The translations under genes were made by a program, and so were the position numbers. A stretch of DNA of 44,612 nt. Source: an uncultured Clostridia bacterium (lineage in GTDB: Bacteria > Bacillota > Clostridia > Christensenellales > UBA1242). The notes beneath the pieces were generated by a model. It ran no database searches and was not told the DNA's origin. It saw nothing but the letters and a program-made list of their open reading frames with translations. The stretch is from contig CALWKK010000006.1 of assembly GCA_944381245.1 (NCBI GenBank), positions 1 to 44,612 on the forward strand. The letters run 5' to 3'. Within the stretch, counting starts at the first letter, position 1. The number at the start of each line of letters is the position of its first letter. Positions 41,315 through 44,612 of this stretch are shown here, piece after piece.

Positions 41315-42178
41315 GTGGAAATAGTTATTGAATATGCACTGGTTGATAATTTGGTTATCAATTTTCTAATTCTTTATCTATCTTCATTAATTTTGAAATC
41401 AAAAAAGAATAATTGGCTATTTTTTATTTCAGCGACTTTGGGTGCAATTGTTTCTTTAATTATTCCTTTATTAGTTTTACCAAATTGGATATTTCTTGTT
41501 TATAAACTTTTGCTTGGTTGGGTTATGGTTAGAATTGCACTTCGTCCTATGGGCATCAAAGCTAATTTAATTTATTTTTTGGTTTTCCTTTTTATTACGG
41601 CTTTAATGGGTGGCGTTTGCTTTGCTGTTATTTTCCTTTTGTCTGGAGAAATTTCTGCAAGTTCTGTTTTCTTATATAATTTAGAAATTCCAGTTGGTGC
41701 AGTACTTTTGGTTGTCAGTTTGGTTGGCCTAACAATTGCAAAATTGTTCAAAGCTTTCTATCGAAAAAAAATGTTTGGAAACTTTATTTTTGATGCTGAA
41801 GTTCTGAATGATAAAAAAAACATTGAATTCCAAGTTTATTTGGATTCTGGCAACACTTTAATTGATCCATTAACCAATAAATCCGTTGTTATTATTGAAT
41901 ATTCGATTTTTAAAAAGATTTATGATATTTCTTTCGAAAAAGTAATAACAAAAAAAATAACACAAGACGATATTAAAAATTCAAGATACATAAATTATGG
42001 GACGATTGGTGGAAAATCTAAAATGTTGGTGTTTGAAGTCGATTGTTTTAAAATAAAAACTAAAGATAAAGATATTGTTATTGATAATCAAATTTTTGGG
42101 CTTTCTTTAACAAAATTAAAAAATTGCTTCGATTGCGAAGCTTTGATTGGTCCGGATATTGCAAAAGATTTTATGTGA
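41315..42178 (+). CDS. spoIIGA: Pro-sigma-E processing aspartic protease SpoIIGA
   Basis: Membrane-bound protease that activates pro-sigma-E in the mother cell during sporulation. 287 aa: about five hydrophobic helices in residues 5-145, then a pepsin-like half-domain with the catalytic [13 protein letters not shown] (Asp177 in DSG) and a C-terminal GPDIAKDF. Slightly shorter than the Bacillus protein (about 309 aa). The start is GTG with no SD and a -10 six nt upstream, so probably leaderless. sigE begins 10 bp after the stop, the conserved spoIIG order. Confidence 0.9.
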   Translation: MEIVIEYALVDNLVINFLILYLSSLILKSKKNNWLFFISATLGAIVSLIIPLLVLPNWIFLVYKLLLGWVMVRIALRPMGIKANLIYFLVFLFITALMGGVCFAVIFLLSGEISASSVFLYNLEIPVGAVLLVVSLVGLTIAKLFKAFYRKKMFGNFIFDAEVLNDKKNIEFQVYLDSGNTLIDPLTNKSVVIIEYSIFKKIYDISFEKVITKKITQDDIKNSRYINYGTIGGKSKMLVFEVDCFKIKTKDKDIVIDNQIFGLSLTKLKNCFDCEALIGPDIAKDFM

Positions 42179-42188
42179 AGGAGTTGTT

Positions 42189-42932
42189 ATGGTTAAATTT
42201 ATTTTAAAAAAAATTAGATTGTTTATCTTCTACCTTAAAAAAAAGTTTAACAAATTTAGTTTTCAAGATTCAAAATCAATTGTTTGCTATATCTGTGGCA
42301 ACGAAGCTCTTCCTTTACCTTTGGATACTGAAGAAGAAAAAATTTTGCTGGAAGAATTGGCTAATGGAAATGAAAGCGCTAAAGAAAAATTAATCGAACA
42401 TAACTTGCGCTTGGTTGTTTATATCTCAAAAAAATTCGAAAACACTGGCTTGGATCTCGAAGATTTAATATCAATAGGCGCAATTGGTCTTATTAAGGCA
42501 GTGCAAACTTATAAGTATGACAAACAAATTAAATTGGCAACTTATGCTAGTCGTTGCATTGAAAATGAAATTTTGATGCAACTCAGAAAAACAAGCAAAA
42601 TGAAAGGGGAGCTGAGTTTTGATGAGCCTTTAAATTATGACTCCGAAGGAAATGAGTTGCTCCTTTCAGATGTGTTGTTTACGGAAGAAGACTCCGTTTC
42701 AAAAAATATCGATCAAAGCGTTGAAAAAGAACTCCTTTGGCAAAGTATTCAAAAATTAAACTCCAGAGAACAAAAAATTATGATTCTTCGCTTTGGCTTG
42801 CAGGGTAATGAAGAAAAAACTCAGAAAGAAGTTGCTGACTTGATGGGTATCTCTCAAAGCTATATTTCAAGAATCGAAAAAAAAATTCTTTCTCGCTTAA
42901 AAAAAGAATTGCTTAAAGTTTCAAATTTCTAG
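42189..42932 (+). CDS. sigE: RNA polymerase sporulation sigma factor SigE (pro-form)
   Basis: 247-aa sigma-70 family factor for the mother cell. The basic hydrophobic pro-sequence [20 protein letters not shown] is removed by SpoIIGA upstream of the [13 protein letters not shown] segment. Region 2 [20 protein letters not shown] and [16 protein letters not shown]; region 4 [20 protein letters not shown]. Start at 42189 with AAGGAG, not the earlier in-frame ATG inside spoIIGA. In Bacillus sigG follows; here no sigG is present and the next gene is on the other strand. Confidence 0.96.
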   Translation: MVKFILKKIRLFIFYLKKKFNKFSFQDSKSIVCYICGNEALPLPLDTEEEKILLEELANGNESAKEKLIEHNLRLVVYISKKFENTGLDLEDLISIGAIGLIKAVQTYKYDKQIKLATYASRCIENEILMQLRKTSKMKGELSFDEPLNYDSEGNELLLSDVLFTEEDSVSKNIDQSVEKELLWQSIQKLNSREQKIMILRFGLQGNEEKTQKEVADLMGISQSYISRIEKKILSRLKKELLKVSNF

Positions 42933-43136
42933 TTTTATCTTTTTTTGTTGCAAAATGTTATTTTTATTTAATATTGTTGCTTTTTGTTGAATTTTGTATT
43001 TTTTTTCAATTACTGTTGTTTCAAATATTATAATTTGGTCTTTTATTATTTTTTAATGTTTCCTTATTTTTCTTCAATTTTAATTTGTTCAAGTTTATTT
43101 TTTGTCGACTTGCTTACCTTGCTTTTTGGTCAAAAA
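42933..43136. other. T-rich gap after sigE
   Basis: About 200 bp almost entirely T-rich on the + strand with no ORF or clear RNA structure; only the hairpin at 43137 stands out. Confidence 0.4.
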
Positions 43137-43165
43137 AAACTATTCTAAAAAGAATAGTTTTTCTT
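43137..43165. terminator. Bidirectional terminator between sigE and the right-end gene
   Basis: AAACTATTCT / AGAATAGTTT with loop AAAA, A's to the left and T's to the right, facing two convergent genes. Confidence 0.85.
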
Positions 43166-43199
43166 ATTTATTATTCATAATTGCTTTTATTATTAAATT

Positions 43200-44612
43200 T
43201 TACCAAATTCCTGGATAGAGCAGTGTGTTGGATAACACCATGCTGAATCGGTAGTCTGTGTCTTCTGGATCGTTTGGTGATTTAACAACATCTAAGGCTA
43301 TCTCAAAGAACGATGATTGAATTTTCTTTTCGTCAAGTATTGTCACTGATCCAAATCCGTTTTGTGATGGCATGACTTTATACATCGATTGTATCGTCTC
43401 GTTTTGTGTTAAATTAATTTCTCCAACATCTTCAAACACATATCTTTCATCAAAGAAATCAACTGTGTAGCTCGTCATACGATAGCCCGTTTTGTCAATT
43501 CTTGTTTCAACAATCGATGGGTCAAGATCTTTAACATCAATCGTCATCTCAAAATCATTTTCATAACACGTTTCCCCGTATTTGTTAACAAATGTGTTCG
43601 CTCCGTCTGTGAAATTAATTTCTTCCATCTCAAATTCATATAATTGCCCAGTTTGCGTTTCTTTATCATAATAATAATATCTTACCGTTGCTCGAATTCG
43701 TAAATCTCTGTTCTTGCTCATGAAATTGTAAACAAATCCTGCTTCAAGCTCTAATCCACCGTCTTTTATTGTTTGCATTGAAATTGCTGGGATAACAACA
43801 ACTGATTGATATTCTGAATATGGCGCAATGTCTGTGAATTGATCTTTTCCATCAAATGATCCGAAAAATCTCTCGCCTTCAAAATATTGCAAATATGTTG
43901 CCGCTTTGGAACTGTAGAACCCAGAGCCAACTGTGACAGTTTCGCCGTTTTCGTTAGTATATGTCCCAGAAAATGTGTATGAAAGATTTCCTGTTTGTGG
44001 ATTATTGTATTCATAAACCCAATCGTCGCCAGATCCGTCATATGTTTGTTTGTATATTAAATATGCAATTGTTGAAACATAGTTTCTGTAGTTAATGGAT
44101 TCTTTATATTTATTGTAATCATAAGCAACCAAATCGCTTCCAATAATTTCATCCAAAACATAATTGATAAGTTTGTCGGCATTTTGTTTTGTTAAACCAG
44201 TGTATCTTGTTGTTTCTTGATAAATTGCTTTAACAGCTTCCAAATAATTTAAAATTGCTGGATCTATTTCTTGACTAGTCTCGCCATCAACATAATTGTA
44301 AATATATTTTCCATTTAAGCTTGGATCTGTTGGACAATTTTTTATTTTAACTTGATAAAAATCACAACTTAAAATGTTTGCTGAATTTTCATTAAAAACT
44401 GTTTTCTCTTCTCCAAAATCAACTTCCAAAGTTGTTGGCTCGTAACCGAGCATAATTTCGTAAAGAACAATTTGGAAAATTTTTGTGAAAGTTGAGAAGT
44501 TGTAGGCTGTACTAAAATACCTAATGATATAATCTAATACATCAGTTTTCCAATTAATATATTTTTTAGAATCTATTTTATCTTTAAAGATATAGCTTTC
44601 GGAATTAGGATT
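43200..44612 (-). CDS. Large hypothetical protein, 5' end outside the window
   Basis: The reading frame is open from the stop at 43200 to the window edge (about 470 codons seen), so the N-terminus is missing; an internal Met (44453) is not the true start. The visible N-terminal part reads SYIFKDKIDSKKYINWKTDV and FTKIFQIVLYEIMLGYEPTT. The rest is acidic and Tyr/Thr/Asn-rich with beta-strand-like stretches (YTFSGTYTNENGETVTVGSG, RIRATVRYYYYDKETQTGQL). No cysteine-rich or catalytic motif recognised. The composition suggests an exported or surface protein, possibly a lipoprotein. It uses more C/G third positions than most genes here. No family recognised. Confidence 0.7.
   Translation of the reverse strand, partial: NPNSESYIFKDKIDSKKYINWKTDVLDYIIRYFSTAYNFSTFTKIFQIVLYEIMLGYEPTTLEVDFGEEKTVFNENSANILSCDFYQVKIKNCPTDPSLNGKYIYNYVDGETSQEIDPAILNYLEAVKAIYQETTRYTGLTKQNADKLINYVLDEIIGSDLVAYDYNKYKESINYRNYVSTIAYLIYKQTYDGSGDDWVYEYNNPQTGNLSYTFSGTYTNENGETVTVGSGFYSSKAATYLQYFEGERFFGSFDGKDQFTDIAPYSEYQSVVVIPAISMQTIKDGGLELEAGFVYNFMSKNRDLRIRATVRYYYYDKETQTGQLYEFEMEEINFTDGANTFVNKYGETCYENDFEMTIDVKDLDPSIVETRIDKTGYRMTSYTVDFFDERYVFEDVGEINLTQNETIQSMYKVMPSQNGFGSVTILDEKKIQSSFFEIALDVVKSPNDPEDTDYRFSMVLSNTLLYPGIW

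Overview
The window comes from a very AT-rich bacterium that uses the standard genetic code: TGA is a real stop in murE, mraY and spoIIGA. A MurE with a DNPR motif together with DapB points to meso-diaminopimelate peptidoglycan. A spoIIGA-sigE pair, an acetate kinase, a zinc-type L32 and strong Shine-Dalgarno (SD) sites (AGGAGG type) fit a spore-forming or formerly spore-forming anaerobe of the Clostridia (Bacillota), probably an uncultured gut lineage. Species level cannot be read from the sequence.

Layout. 0.1-2.9 kb: NifU-like scaffold plus GGGtGRT protein, a 65-aa orphan, recO. 3.0-8.0 kb: a tight wall and division operon murE-mraY-murD-ftsW. 8.0-12.8 kb: an accessory island between ftsW and murG, with a decayed HD-domain gene, a 558-aa BspA-type leucine-rich-repeat gene, a second decayed copy of the ftsW 3' end, other gene remnants and a divergent pair with a double-HTH regulator. 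12.8-16.4 kb: murG on the opposite strand, two small uncharacterised proteins, an intracellular-type subtilase and rsmD. 16.4-21.0 kb: the str operon rpsL-rpsG-fusA-tuf with a structured leader. 21.0-27.7 kb: GNAT acetyltransferase, SDR dehydrogenase, ackA, rpmF, two small membrane proteins, engB, dapB and a membrane-anchored beta-rich protein. 27.7-34.6 kb: tRNA-Arg(CCT), a COG2509 flavoprotein, dnaX with a probable slippage site, a lipoprotein, ybaB, recR, argS and a 90-aa orphan. 34.7-44.6 kb: plsX, smc, rmuC, a P-loop protein, spoIIGA-sigE and a 5'-truncated large protein running off the right edge.

Three signals stand out. (1) At least six genes (recO, rsmD, the GNAT gene, engB, dnaX, spoIIGA) lack an SD site and have a good -10 hexamer ending 6-8 nt before the start codon, so their mRNAs are predicted to be leaderless, while neighbouring genes have normal SD sites. 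(2) dnaX has a run of ten A preceded by an SD-like AGAGGA. Zero frame gives a 367-aa gamma-like product, and a -1 shift at the A-run restores a tau-like product of about 481 aa. (3) The ftsW-murG gap contains a decayed second copy of the ftsW 3' end and a repeat of the sequence just after ftsW, flanking the LRR gene. This looks like the scar of an integration or duplication that broke the usual ftsW-murG order.
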